A stretch of DNA of 64,000 nucleotides from an uncultured Shewanella sp. (GTDB lineage: Bacteria; Pseudomonadota; Gammaproteobacteria; Enterobacterales; Shewanellaceae), in assembly GCF_947491715.1 (NCBI RefSeq), contig NZ_CANLKR010000005.1, positions 62,001-126,000 on the forward strand, in the 5' to 3' direction. The translations under genes were made by a program, and so were the position numbers. The notes beneath the pieces were generated by a model. The model searched no databases, was not told the origin of the DNA, and saw only the letters and a list, made by a program, of their open reading frames with translations. How positions within the stretch are numbered: position 1 is the first letter of the stretch; the number at the start of each line of letters is the position of its first letter. Shown one piece after another: positions 46,117-54,087 of the stretch.

Positions 46117-46668
46117 TTATGAACTAGGCAATGTAAAACTGGGCTCTGCAGGCGCTTTCACACTGTAATCCCTTTCCCAGCCTTCATTTTCCAATTTAAT
46201 ACTTTGAATCGCAATGGCATTACCATTCGCATCGAGATCAGGCATAGCCGTAAAATCAGACACCCAACACCGATAAATATTATACGCAATGACTTTTTGA
46301 CCCGCTTCATTGTAAAGCTCGATAATGATGTCTTTGCGAAAATCTTTCAGTGACACTATTTGGTTCGATTTATCAGGCCCTTTCGTTGAATTGGTGTAAT
46401 CCCACACTTTATTCGCCCATTGTTCAAACACTTCATCATGGGTCACTCCACGCTCTAAGGTGATGGCCTCATAGGATGTTTGTCCCGGTGATAAATGAGT
46501 CGTTAAAGGATCGCCACCAGAGCGGTGCTTCACCACATCCGTTGTGCGTTTAAGTCCCGTAACTTTGCTGACGCCTGCCACATATTTACCATCCCATTTC
46601 ACTCTAAATTTAAAGTTTTTATAAGGATCGACTCTGTATGTATTGGTTGGAAATTCTGTATTTGCCAT
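46117..46668 (-). CDS. Inner tube protein (T4 gp19-like)
   Basis: 183 residues of the T4 gp19/Hcp-type tube family: TNTYRVDPYKNFKFRVKWDG, VAGVSKVTGLKRTTDVVKHR, SGGDPLTTHLSPGQTSYEAI, TLERGVTHDEVFEQWANKVW, NIYRCWVSDFTAMPDLDANG NAIAIQSIKLENEGWERD. It stacks as hexamers to form the tube that carries cargo. Only one tube gene is present, while Afp/PVC loci have two. It follows the sheath by 14 bp. Confidence 0.9.
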   Translation of the reverse strand: MANTEFPTNTYRVDPYKNFKFRVKWDGKYVAGVSKVTGLKRTTDVVKHRSGGDPLTTHLSPGQTSYEAITLERGVTHDEVFEQWANKVWDYTNSTKGPDKSNQIVSLKDFRKDIIIELYNEAGQKVIAYNIYRCWVSDFTAMPDLDANGNAIAIQSIKLENEGWERDYSVKAPAEPSFTLPSS

Positions 46669-46682
46669 AAGTTAATTCTCCG

Positions 46683-47999
46683 TTAGATCGTAGCGACCGT
46701 TTGTTGGAATTTAAGTACAACAAATTCAGCGGGTTTGACCGGTGCAAACAAGATTTCGACATTGACAATACCTTTTGCAATATCATCAGGTGTTGTCGTT
46801 GACGCATCACAAATCACTTTATAGTTATAAAATGCCCCTTGCACAGCCAACTCTTTCATGAAGGCCCCTATGCTCAACCTCAGCTGAGACCACAAAGACT
46901 CATCATTATCTTCAAACACAGCCCACTGTGTGCCACGTTGCAGTGACACTTCAATGTAATTGGTCAACCTTCTAACACTGATATATTTATAATCATCAGA
47001 CAATAAATCAGCGCCCCGTAATGTCCTATCCCCCCAAACCACTGGCCCAATCACTGGGAAATCCCGTAAACAGTTAATTCCCAATGGGTTTAAAAAACCA
47101 TTGTCATCATTGTTCACTTTCACTTCGAGCCCTGTAACGCCAACCATGCCCGCATTTTGGCCTGCTGGTGCTTTCCAAACGCCGCGATTCAGATCATTGG
47201 TTGCCATCACACCCGCGATAACCCCACAGCTGGAAAACACGCGTTCACGATCTTGCATATTCGGATCCGGCAACTTCACTTTAGGAAAATAACTGCACGC
47301 ATATCGGCCCGTATCCCCATTAATCCCCAGATCGGTCGGCTGAATATCCGGCCACTGTCCGGTTTTCGCTTTGCTTGTCCATGCATCTAAAGGCTCAGCA
47401 ATAAATAAGGCGCGTTTCTTCTCACAAAAAACTGCCGCGGCACTATTAATCGCCATCAGTGTATCGGCCGTTCCCCCATCATCAGTACCGGGATCCGGTG
47501 GAATACACAGCATGTTGAAGATATCCACCGTACTAAGTGCATACAGTCCCGTGCGAATATCCTCTTCTCCTAAATAATCATCACTGTCACTCAATAAAGG
47601 GCTATCTGTGCCTCCCGTCATGGTATTGGTATTAATGACACTTGGCGTCGTTTTAGGAAAACTGGGAGAAGACTTAGGTAAGTTACCCGTGACACGAATG
47701 TAATTAGAGTCGTGAGCTAAGGTTTGATCGACTCGAATCGCACTATTATTCCCGCCCTTGACCGTGACACATTTAAAGGTTTCGACGGGTTTGCCATTAT
47801 CCAATACCGTTAAGTTAAACAAATCATTCTTAGCGACACCATCGGCTTGCTGATAAATCGATGCCACTTGATCCGTAATACCATTTTGATCCAAAGACAC
47901 GGAAATATTATTGCCCCAGACGCCAGGGTTGGCAGCGCTAAAGGTAAAACCACTAGCAGAAACTGAAGCGGTGGCTGAACTATAATCTGACATTGTCAT
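46683..47999 (-). CDS. Contractile sheath, C-terminal part (separate ORF)
   Basis: 438 residues holding the body of the sheath: GFTFSAANPGVWGNNISVSL near the start, AINSAAAVFCEKKRALFIAE, AGQNAGMVGVTGLEVKVNND, INCLRDFPVIGPVVWGDRTL, SVRRLTNYIEVSLQRGTQWA VFEDND, and the conserved end VEILFAPVKPAEFVVLKFQQ. The family's N-terminal YPGVYVEE domain is missing here and is encoded by the preceding ORF. The ATG overlaps that ORF's stop (ATGA); AAAGGAG sits 7 nt upstream. Whether both chains assemble is an open question. Confidence 0.85.
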   Translation of the reverse strand: MTMSDYSSATASVSASGFTFSAANPGVWGNNISVSLDQNGITDQVASIYQQADGVAKNDLFNLTVLDNGKPVETFKCVTVKGGNNSAIRVDQTLAHDSNYIRVTGNLPKSSPSFPKTTPSVINTNTMTGGTDSPLLSDSDDYLGEEDIRTGLYALSTVDIFNMLCIPPDPGTDDGGTADTLMAINSAAAVFCEKKRALFIAEPLDAWTSKAKTGQWPDIQPTDLGINGDTGRYACSYFPKVKLPDPNMQDRERVFSSCGVIAGVMATNDLNRGVWKAPAGQNAGMVGVTGLEVKVNNDDNGFLNPLGINCLRDFPVIGPVVWGDRTLRGADLLSDDYKYISVRRLTNYIEVSLQRGTQWAVFEDNDESLWSQLRLSIGAFMKELAVQGAFYNYKVICDASTTTPDDIAKGIVNVEILFAPVKPAEFVVLKFQQTVATI

Positions 48000-48367
48000 G
48001 CGTTAGCTCCTTTTTTAGCCGGGGCCTTGGCGGGCGTTGCAGCAGGGGTTGATTTACTGCTTGAGGAACCTGATTTTGATGCGGGTTGGGCTTTTTGAGG
48101 AATGATAAATCGCCTGATAATAATGGCTTCGCTGCCACCATTTTGAAAGAAATCTTTCACCGCATAAGTCAGCGGAAAGTCAAATGTTAACTCTCCAAAC
48201 ATCTGCTCAAAATTCCCCATACTGGTTACGGTAATGGCATCATCGACGGGACCTTTTGGGGCTCTTCCAATAAACGCGGTAATCGCAGTGGGAACGCCTG
48301 TGATGGTGTGGCTACCACTTGGGATCTCTTCCACGTAGACGCCTGGATAACTTAACTGTACTGGCAT
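47996..48367 (-). CDS. Contractile sheath, N-terminal part (separate ORF)
   Basis: 123 residues from the ATG at 48367 (MPVQLSYPGVYVEEIPSGSH), AAAAAGGA 8-9 nt upstream; the frame's TTG start two codons earlier is less likely. Holds the sheath signature PGVYVEEIPSG, TITGVPTAITAFIGRAPKGP and YAVKDFFQNGGSEAIIIRRF. After that it ends in a Ser/Ala/Pro/Lys linker (SKSGSSSSKSTPAATPAKAP) and a stop, where intact sheaths continue. First gene of the operon. Confidence 0.85.
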   Translation of the reverse strand: MPVQLSYPGVYVEEIPSGSHTITGVPTAITAFIGRAPKGPVDDAITVTSMGNFEQMFGELTFDFPLTYAVKDFFQNGGSEAIIIRRFIIPQKAQPASKSGSSSSKSTPAATPAKAPAKKGANA

Positions 48368-48373
48368 ATTCAA

Positions 48374-48869
48374 TGTCCTTTTTAAGTTTTACATAAGCAT
48401 TTCACCTCTCTTCTGGCACAACAAAACTCCCCAAAACAAAATTAACTTACAGGTGTTTTTTTAATCATTCAAGTCATGTTTTTAGCACTACTATTGTCTA
48501 CTTATGATACAAAAAATCATAAGTAAAAAATAAAATAAGCAAGTAAACAGAATCTTATTAAGCATTCACGGCTAAAAATCACTGATTAAAAACAACCAAT
48601 CGACAGATAAAAACAACAGATTAATAGAAAAAAGAATTAGGAAAATAAAGATGGAAATCATATTAAAAATAAATCTATGATATAATAACTAGAATAACCC
48701 TTAAAAATTAATAACACTTAAATAAAACTAAAATCCAATAAAAAAGGACTAAACATAAATGATGAAATTTAAAATATAAAGGCAAATAAAGTCATGTATT
48801 ATGTTTACATTTTAACAAACATATGATTAAACTAGAATATATTTCAGATGATCGAAGCGACTATATCTT
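48374..48869. other. A+T-rich divergent promoter region of the eCIS operon
   Basis: About 500 bp, very A+T-rich (many AAAA/TTTT runs), between the eCIS operon and the divergent glycosyltransferase. It must hold the promoters for both. No clear operator, inverted repeat or -35/-10 pair stands out; such composition is a typical target for H-NS-type silencing, which is inference. Confidence 0.5.
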
Positions 48870-49829
48870 ATGTTAATCTCTGTTGTAGCACCAATGTATA
48901 ATGAAGCTTCAGCCATCAACGAATATATCACCCAAACAATCACAGTACTTAAAAAAAATTATGATGCATTTGAATTGATTATTGTTGATGATGGTTCAAC
49001 AGATAAGAGCGTTAATATTGTTCAACACTCAATGTCAGTTTATGCTGAAATCAGACTCATTATTTTGTCGCGCAATTTTGGCCACGAAAATGCGTTAACA
49101 GCAGGCTTGGTCGCCGCTAAAGGAGATTTTGTCGTATTAATGGACTCAGACCTACAAAACCCACCACAACTTATCCCTAAATTATTTAAAAAATTAAACG
49201 AGGGTTTTGATGTCGTTTATGCTGCACGCACTCACAGGAAAGGAGAAAGTTGGCTAAAAAAAACGTCTTCATATTTTTTTTATTGGCTCGCAAAAAAAAT
49301 GACGGGATTTGAATTATCTGCCGATGCAGCCGATTTTAGAATATTGCACCGGCGTGTCGTCGATGCCTTAATTCTTTTAAAAGAAAATAATCGAAAATTG
49401 ATCATGTTATATGCATTTGTCGGTTTTAATACAGCTTCAGTTCCCTATCACGTCCCTCCACGGTTTGCGGGGAAATCAAAGTATAATTATTTTCAATTAA
49501 TCAAAACTGCCCTCGATGCCATTTTATCTTTTTCTACTCGTCCTCTATGGATAATATCAATACTCTCTATTATCATTAGTTTTTTATCAGCAAGTTATGC
49601 GGGATTTATTTTCTTACAACATTTTATTGTTAATAATTTAATTGATGGTGTCGCCTCCATTTTATGTTTCACAGCGACAATGTTTTCTATTTTATTTTTA
49701 TTTTTATCCTTATTGTCAGAATATATTGGCAGAATTATGACAGAAACAAAATCTAGACCGCTATATTATATTCAGCGTGAAATTTGCCATGATGATCTAA
49801 ACATTGATGCCAACCAAAAACGTGAATAA
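48870..49829 (+). CDS. Membrane-anchored family 2 glycosyltransferase (GtrB/ArnC-like)
   Basis: 319 residues. GT-A fold with ISVVAPMYNEASAINEYI, ELIIVDDGSTDKS, LSRNFGHENALTAGLVAAKG and the metal-site VLMDSDLQNPP; QKRH-type region replaced by RFAGKSKYNY. Two C-terminal membrane helices (PLWIISILSIIISFLSASYA and ILCFTATMFSILFLFLSLLS). Relatives transfer a sugar from UDP to undecaprenyl or dolichyl phosphate. The next gene, a carbohydrate deacetylase, overlaps it by 23 bp, so both probably modify the same lipid-linked sugar. The start is the first Met; no strong Shine-Dalgarno. Confidence 0.87.
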   Translation: MLISVVAPMYNEASAINEYITQTITVLKKNYDAFELIIVDDGSTDKSVNIVQHSMSVYAEIRLIILSRNFGHENALTAGLVAAKGDFVVLMDSDLQNPPQLIPKLFKKLNEGFDVVYAARTHRKGESWLKKTSSYFFYWLAKKMTGFELSADAADFRILHRRVVDALILLKENNRKLIMLYAFVGFNTASVPYHVPPRFAGKSKYNYFQLIKTALDAILSFSTRPLWIISILSIIISFLSASYAGFIFLQHFIVNNLIDGVASILCFTATMFSILFLFLSLLSEYIGRIMTETKSRPLYYIQREICHDDLNIDANQKRE

Positions 49830-50676
49830 GTATATTATTATTTGTGCCGATGATTTTGCACTGAATCTTCCAATTTCAGGTGCGATTATTGAACTAGCTG
49901 AAAAAAAGAAAATTACAGCCACGAGTTGCATGACAAACATGCCACTCTGGCTTAAACACAGTCGAGACTTAAAACCCTTATTATCAAACATAGATATAGG
50001 CCTTCATTTTAATTTAACCGAAGGTTCGCCTCTTGGCGAAAATAAAAGTTCTTTGGGCCATGATCAATTTTTTACATTACCTCAATTACTCCAGAAAGCT
50101 TATCAAGGGAAAATTAAAAAAACTGAGGTTAAAGCTGAATTAATTGCTCAAATAAATGCTTTTATCAAAGGAATAGGCTGCATGCCAGCTTTTATTGACG
50201 GCCATCAACACATTCAACAGTTCCCTATTATTCGTCAAGCCATCATAGAAATTTATCAAGAACTCAACTTATACCAGTATCAAAGTTATATTCGCGTTTC
50301 AAGTAATGGCCTTCTTGCCAGCTTTAATCAACCACAAAAGCTGAAAGCCATTATACTCACCCTCCTTGGCGCAATATCCTTTCGACGGCTTTTAGTTAAA
50401 AATAATATCCCACACAATACTACTTTTTCTGGTATTTATGATTTTTCTCCACAATTAAATTACGCCCTTTTTTTTAAAGACTGTTTATCACAACTGAGTG
50501 ATAGCGGTATTTTAATGTGCCATCCAGCACATACCAATAATGAAAGCAATGATCCCATCGCTAAATCAAGAACAAAAGAGTATGATTTTTTCATCGATAC
50601 ACTTTTTGAAGACATTTGTTACACTCAGAAAGTTGACCTTATAAGGTTTAATCATGCAAAAACAACACGACTTTAA
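49807..50676 (+). CDS. YdjC/ChbG-family carbohydrate deacetylase
   Basis: 289 residues from the ATG at 49807 (MPTKNVNKYIIICADDFALN); the TTG one codon upstream is an alternative. YdjC family markers: CADDFALNLPISGAI with the catalytic Asp pair, NIDIGLHFNLTEGSPLG, PAFIDGHQHIQQFPIIRQA with metal-binding His, and ILMCHPAHTN. These enzymes remove N-acetyl groups from sugars. Coupled to the GtrB-like gene, which suggests deacetylation of a polyprenyl-linked GlcNAc-type sugar during envelope modification, as ArnD does in the aminoarabinose path (different family). Confidence 0.85.
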   Translation: MPTKNVNKYIIICADDFALNLPISGAIIELAEKKKITATSCMTNMPLWLKHSRDLKPLLSNIDIGLHFNLTEGSPLGENKSSLGHDQFFTLPQLLQKAYQGKIKKTEVKAELIAQINAFIKGIGCMPAFIDGHQHIQQFPIIRQAIIEIYQELNLYQYQSYIRVSSNGLLASFNQPQKLKAIILTLLGAISFRRLLVKNNIPHNTTFSGIYDFSPQLNYALFFKDCLSQLSDSGILMCHPAHTNNESNDPIAKSRTKEYDFFIDTLFEDICYTQKVDLIRFNHAKTTRL

Positions 50677-50734
50677 CTCAAAACTATTATCATATTTTAT
50701 CTATTAAAGTGTTCGGTGTACCTTAAAGCATCCA

Positions 50735-51679
50735 CTAAATCAAATATGACTCATTGGATTGAAGCCACTGTTTAACGGCCATATTGAACCGCAATAGCTT
50801 TTGCGGCATTCCACGCCGCTGGGCATAGAGCAAGTTTAATGCCTGAGACTTTATCGACCACTGGGGTAGCACATGAATAAGCTCACCACGATGAATTTGC
50901 TCTTCAACTTGATAAAAAGGTAAACAGGCTAACCCTAAACCTTGTAAAGCCAACTCACAAATCGCACTGTAAGTATTGCTGTGCAGCTGACCTGATACAG
51001 CAAGGGATATCTTTTGTTCACCACAATGCAATTCAAATTCCTCACACAGCCTTTCTCGGCTGTTAAGAATAAAGGCACATTGATGAATATCACCGAGCTC
51101 TGGCATTCTATTCTTGTTTAAGTTATTTTTTAAGTTCTTATTTAAGTTCTTATTTAAGTTCTCGTTTAAGTATTGCTCACTGCATACCATGACATTACGG
51201 ATCATGCCCAAGGGTTTGGCAACCACATCTTGCGGCAATGTATCGTCAGCCCTTAAGGCCACATCATAATCACCAAGTTCAATGTGCTTTTTTTCATGGC
51301 CACAATCTAGCATCACATTAATATCAGGATAGTCACGACAAAACTGAGGAATAACATGTCGGCAAAGTGCTTTTCCAAGTTCCAATGGCGCTGTCACATG
51401 TAAATCACCACTAACTTCTTGCGTCATGTCCTTCAGCCGCATTTCAGCTTCAATGGCCAGTAATTGAATTTGCCTCGCCTTTAGGTATAAGGCTTCACCC
51501 GTTTCAGTAAAATGCATTGAACGCGTGGTTCGATGAAACAACTTAACATTTAATTGCTGTTCCAATTTCTGAATATGGCGAGACACTAAGCCTTTAGACA
51601 CATCCAACTTATCGGCAGCTTGAGTAAAACTGAGCGTATCGGCCACCATTATAAAAGTCTGTAAATAACGTAAATCCAC
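50735..51679 (-). CDS. LysR-family transcriptional regulator with Asn/Lys-rich insertion
   Basis: 314 residues, GTG start (MDLRYLQTFIMVADTLSFTQ). Winged HTH at 16-40 (AADKLDVSKGLVSRHIQKLE) then LFHRTTRSMHFTETG, and an effector domain with VALRADDTLPQDVVAKPLG. Between residues about 170 and 190 there is a repeated LNKN unit (NENLNKNLNKNLKNNLNKN), caused by a 12-15 bp tandem expansion at 51118-51170. It lies in a loop of the effector domain, so the protein may tolerate it. Divergent from an SDR gene which it probably regulates. Confidence 0.88.
   Translation of the reverse strand: MDLRYLQTFIMVADTLSFTQAADKLDVSKGLVSRHIQKLEQQLNVKLFHRTTRSMHFTETGEALYLKARQIQLLAIEAEMRLKDMTQEVSGDLHVTAPLELGKALCRHVIPQFCRDYPDINVMLDCGHEKKHIELGDYDVALRADDTLPQDVVAKPLGMIRNVMVCSEQYLNENLNKNLNKNLKNNLNKNRMPELGDIHQCAFILNSRERLCEEFELHCGEQKISLAVSGQLHSNTYSAICELALQGLGLACLPFYQVEEQIHRGELIHVLPQWSIKSQALNLLYAQRRGMPQKLLRFNMAVKQWLQSNESYLI
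51118..51170. repeat. Short tandem expansion inside the LysR gene
   Basis: Four imperfect copies of TTTAAGTTCTTA (about 12 bp), in frame, giving an Asn-Leu-Asn-Lys repeat in the protein. Confidence 0.85.
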
Positions 51680-51788
51680 TCAATTAACACCATTTAGTAA
51701 ACAGTCTTCTTATTTTATGTTGTTTTTTCGACTTTAAAAAGAAATTATCATCATTTATATCAACAATACCACTAATAGAGTCGAACAC

Positions 51789-52397
51789 ATGAAAATGCTT
51801 ATTATAGGCGCATCCGGCACCATAGGCAGTCAAATCACAGCCGCATTATCAAATCAACATGACGTCATCACCGCAGGGAAACACACAGGAGCGAGACAGA
51901 TTGACATCACCGATCCTGAGTCTATTCACACAACGCTTACTGCGATTGGCCAACTTGACGCCATTATCAATGCCACAGGAGACGTGGCATTTGACTCCTT
52001 TGAAAACTTATCTCAAAAAGAGTGGAATAAAGGCATTCAAAGCCGCCTAATGGGGCAAATTAATTTGACTCAAATGGGTATGCATTTTCTAAATGATGGC
52101 GGTAGTATCACATTGACCACAGGGATCATTGCCGATCACCCTATCAAATATGGTGTCAGCGCCGCCACACTCAATGGCGCTATCCATCACTTTGTCAAAG
52201 CTGTGTCCAACGAGCTGCCTCGAGGTATTCGAATCAATGCGGTCAGCCCCTCTGTCGTCACAGAATCACTCAGTATTTATGCCGATTACTTTCCAGGATT
52301 TCAATCGATTGATGCAAGCACACTGGCCCAATTCTATCTCCGCTCAACATTAGGCATAGAAACAGGGCAAGTCTTTAAAGCCTATGGAGAAAATTAA
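51789..52397 (+). CDS. Short-chain dehydrogenase/reductase
   Basis: 202 residues, a short SDR. Cofactor motif MLIIGASGTIGSQITAAL (GxxGxxG) at 3-20, NATG at the usual NAG position, YGVSAATLNGAIHHFVKAV with the catalytic YxxxK replaced by a Y...N/S pattern (Tyr present, Lys position less clear), and PRGIRINAVSPSVVTESL. Likely an NAD(P)H-dependent oxidoreductase of unknown substrate. Divergent from a LysR gene with about 110 bp between starts. Confidence 0.82.
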   Translation: MKMLIIGASGTIGSQITAALSNQHDVITAGKHTGARQIDITDPESIHTTLTAIGQLDAIINATGDVAFDSFENLSQKEWNKGIQSRLMGQINLTQMGMHFLNDGGSITLTTGIIADHPIKYGVSAATLNGAIHHFVKAVSNELPRGIRINAVSPSVVTESLSIYADYFPGFQSIDASTLAQFYLRSTLGIETGQVFKAYGEN

Positions 52398-52790
52398 ACA
52401 TACAGACACAAAAAAATTCGATGAATTAACCCATATTATATCCGTGATACTTGGGTTTGAAGCACATTTGAACATGTGGATTTAACCCAAGATGAAAACA
52501 GTTTTGTTGCATATACCTTGTATTTGCAATACGCTTTCATCTCCAATGACTCCCCTGCAACTCACACTAAGCCTTTGTTACATTAGTGTCTTTACCGCGC
52601 TACTCACTGCCAATGATCCCTGTATACCCTGAATAAGATAGATTTCTATCTAGCTTGATAATTCGAAGGATAAATATAAAAGCGCATTTCCCTCACCCTG
52701 ATATGACCCTCTATTAACTCAACATAGACAGATCACAGTCCTTTAGTATAAGCTGAATAAAATCAATAATTACAATAAAAAGAGAGAGCT
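52398..52790. other. Intergenic region, no gene seen
   Basis: About 390 bp between the SDR and the transporter. No open frame with start signals and no clear terminator hairpin with T-run. The segment near 52620 (CCCTGTATACCCTGAATAAG) has no match I recognise. Confidence 0.4.
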
Positions 52791-53666
52791 ATGGAAGCGG
52801 ATATTCTCATTCAGGTCATCTTACCTGCGGCGTTATTTATTATCATGTTAGGAATGGGGTTATCTTTAAAGCTGATGGACTTCCAGTTAATTATTGCTAA
52901 GCCAAAAGCGGTCATTTTAGGTGTATTGGCACAAATGTTGATGCTACCTTTAATTGCTTATTTGATTATTCTAAGTTTACATATTGAAGGTGCACTGGCC
53001 GTTGGTTTGATCATTTTAGCACTATGCCCTGGTGGCACCACATCCAACCTCTATACCTATCTGGCGAAAGGGGATGTTGCCTTATCGGTCACCCTCACGT
53101 CTGTGGTGAGTCTCATTACGCCTTTTACTTTACCTATCATTTTACTCATGTTCATGGATTTATTATTAGGTAGCGGAAATAAGGTCGATTTACCTGTACT
53201 CAAGACCATGACTCAATTACTCGTGATTACGGTGATCCCTATTAGTTTAGGCATGATTATCCACCGCTTAAAGCCTCACTTTGCCATGGCCGCAGAAGGT
53301 TATGTTAAAATATTCTCTATTGTTTTCTTGCTGTTAATAGTGACAGGACTCGTTGTCAAAAACATTAGCCATATGGCCAATTATTTTGTTCAAATGGGAT
53401 TAGCAAGCCTTTTGCTTAATGTGATTTGTATGTTTTTAGGCTTAAGCCTTGCAAGGGCGGCTAAACTCAATTTTGCTCAACAAAAATCAATTGCCATTGA
53501 AGTTGGGTTTCAAAATGGCACCTTAGCGATAGTCATTGCCCTGAGTTTATTACAAAACACACAAATGGCCATCGCGGCAACCTGTTACTCTTTATTAATG
53601 TTTATAACAGGGGCAATTTTCACACTCATATTAAACCGCTTTGAGGCTCATACACAAACGTCTTGA
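52791..53666 (+). CDS. Bile acid:Na+ symporter (BASS)-family transporter
   Basis: 291 residues with about nine or ten hydrophobic helices and the SBF-family motifs LPAALFIIMLGMGLSLKLMD, ALCPGGTTSNLYTYLAKGDV, ALSVTLTSVVSLITPFTLPI and IEVGFQNGTLAIVIALSLL. The ECPGGxxSN-type and GxQN-type motifs line the sodium site. Bacterial members transport organic anions such as bile acids or pantoate; the substrate is not predictable. GAGAGAG precedes the ATG. Confidence 0.85.
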   Translation: MEADILIQVILPAALFIIMLGMGLSLKLMDFQLIIAKPKAVILGVLAQMLMLPLIAYLIILSLHIEGALAVGLIILALCPGGTTSNLYTYLAKGDVALSVTLTSVVSLITPFTLPIILLMFMDLLLGSGNKVDLPVLKTMTQLLVITVIPISLGMIIHRLKPHFAMAAEGYVKIFSIVFLLLIVTGLVVKNISHMANYFVQMGLASLLLNVICMFLGLSLARAAKLNFAQQKSIAIEVGFQNGTLAIVIALSLLQNTQMAIAATCYSLLMFITGAIFTLILNRFEAHTQTS

Positions 53667-53791
53667 ATCAAGAAATTTTATCTATAAGAAATGAAGTTAT
53701 TCTATTTTGACTTCACTCAGTCAATGACAATCCCTATTGAAACGTCTTCGCTTAAATTTAGGCTTATAAAGAGAAGTTTCTAGGGTCATAA

Positions 53792-53933
53792 TTAACAGAC
53801 TAATACAACTTTGCCTAAAGTATCGCCACTGCGAAGACATTGAATTGCTTGGTGGGCTTGCGCAAAAGGAAAAACATGGCCAACATGAGGAGGCGGAATA
53901 TCCACGCTCTCCATATCGAATATCAGTCACCAA
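53792..53933 (-). pseudogene. Remnant of a zinc-type alcohol dehydrogenase/quinone reductase (3' end)
   Basis: About 43 codons in one frame read MESVDIPPPHVGHVFPFAQA HQAIQCLRSGDTLGKVVLVC then stop: the C-terminus of MDR-family (zinc alcohol dehydrogenase-like) proteins, with the GKVVL final strand. An upstream stop and absence of the rest of the domain show that it is a fragment. It lies between the transporter and the repeat lipoprotein. Confidence 0.7.
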
Positions 53934-54087
53934 GCTCATACTCTTTTAAAAAATAACACTAAAGTATTAGCCTTTTATTTTTTTTAGCTCATTGGCTAAT
54001 CCTCTTTCATACCTGAGACTGATGCTTTTATCACCGCCCCTGTTAATGTTGTCTAAAAGAGATATTAGAGTGAGTAGGTGATTTTAA

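Noticed and set aside
47996..48010. Programmed -1 frameshift at the A6 run joining the two sheath ORFs
   Set aside because: Slipping to the second frame at the A-run meets TAA two codons before the ATG, so it cannot give a fusion; reinitiation at the ATGA overlap is simpler.
19534..48367. Contractile-tail prophage
   Set aside because: No capsid, portal, terminase, lysis or integrase genes; presence of DUF4157, DUF4255 and AAA+ ATPase genes marks an eCIS.
19534..48367. Type VI secretion system
   Set aside because: No TssJLM membrane complex, no ClpV-type ATPase, no TssB/TssC pair despite the split sheath; the sheath N-terminal ORF is the PGVYVEE type.
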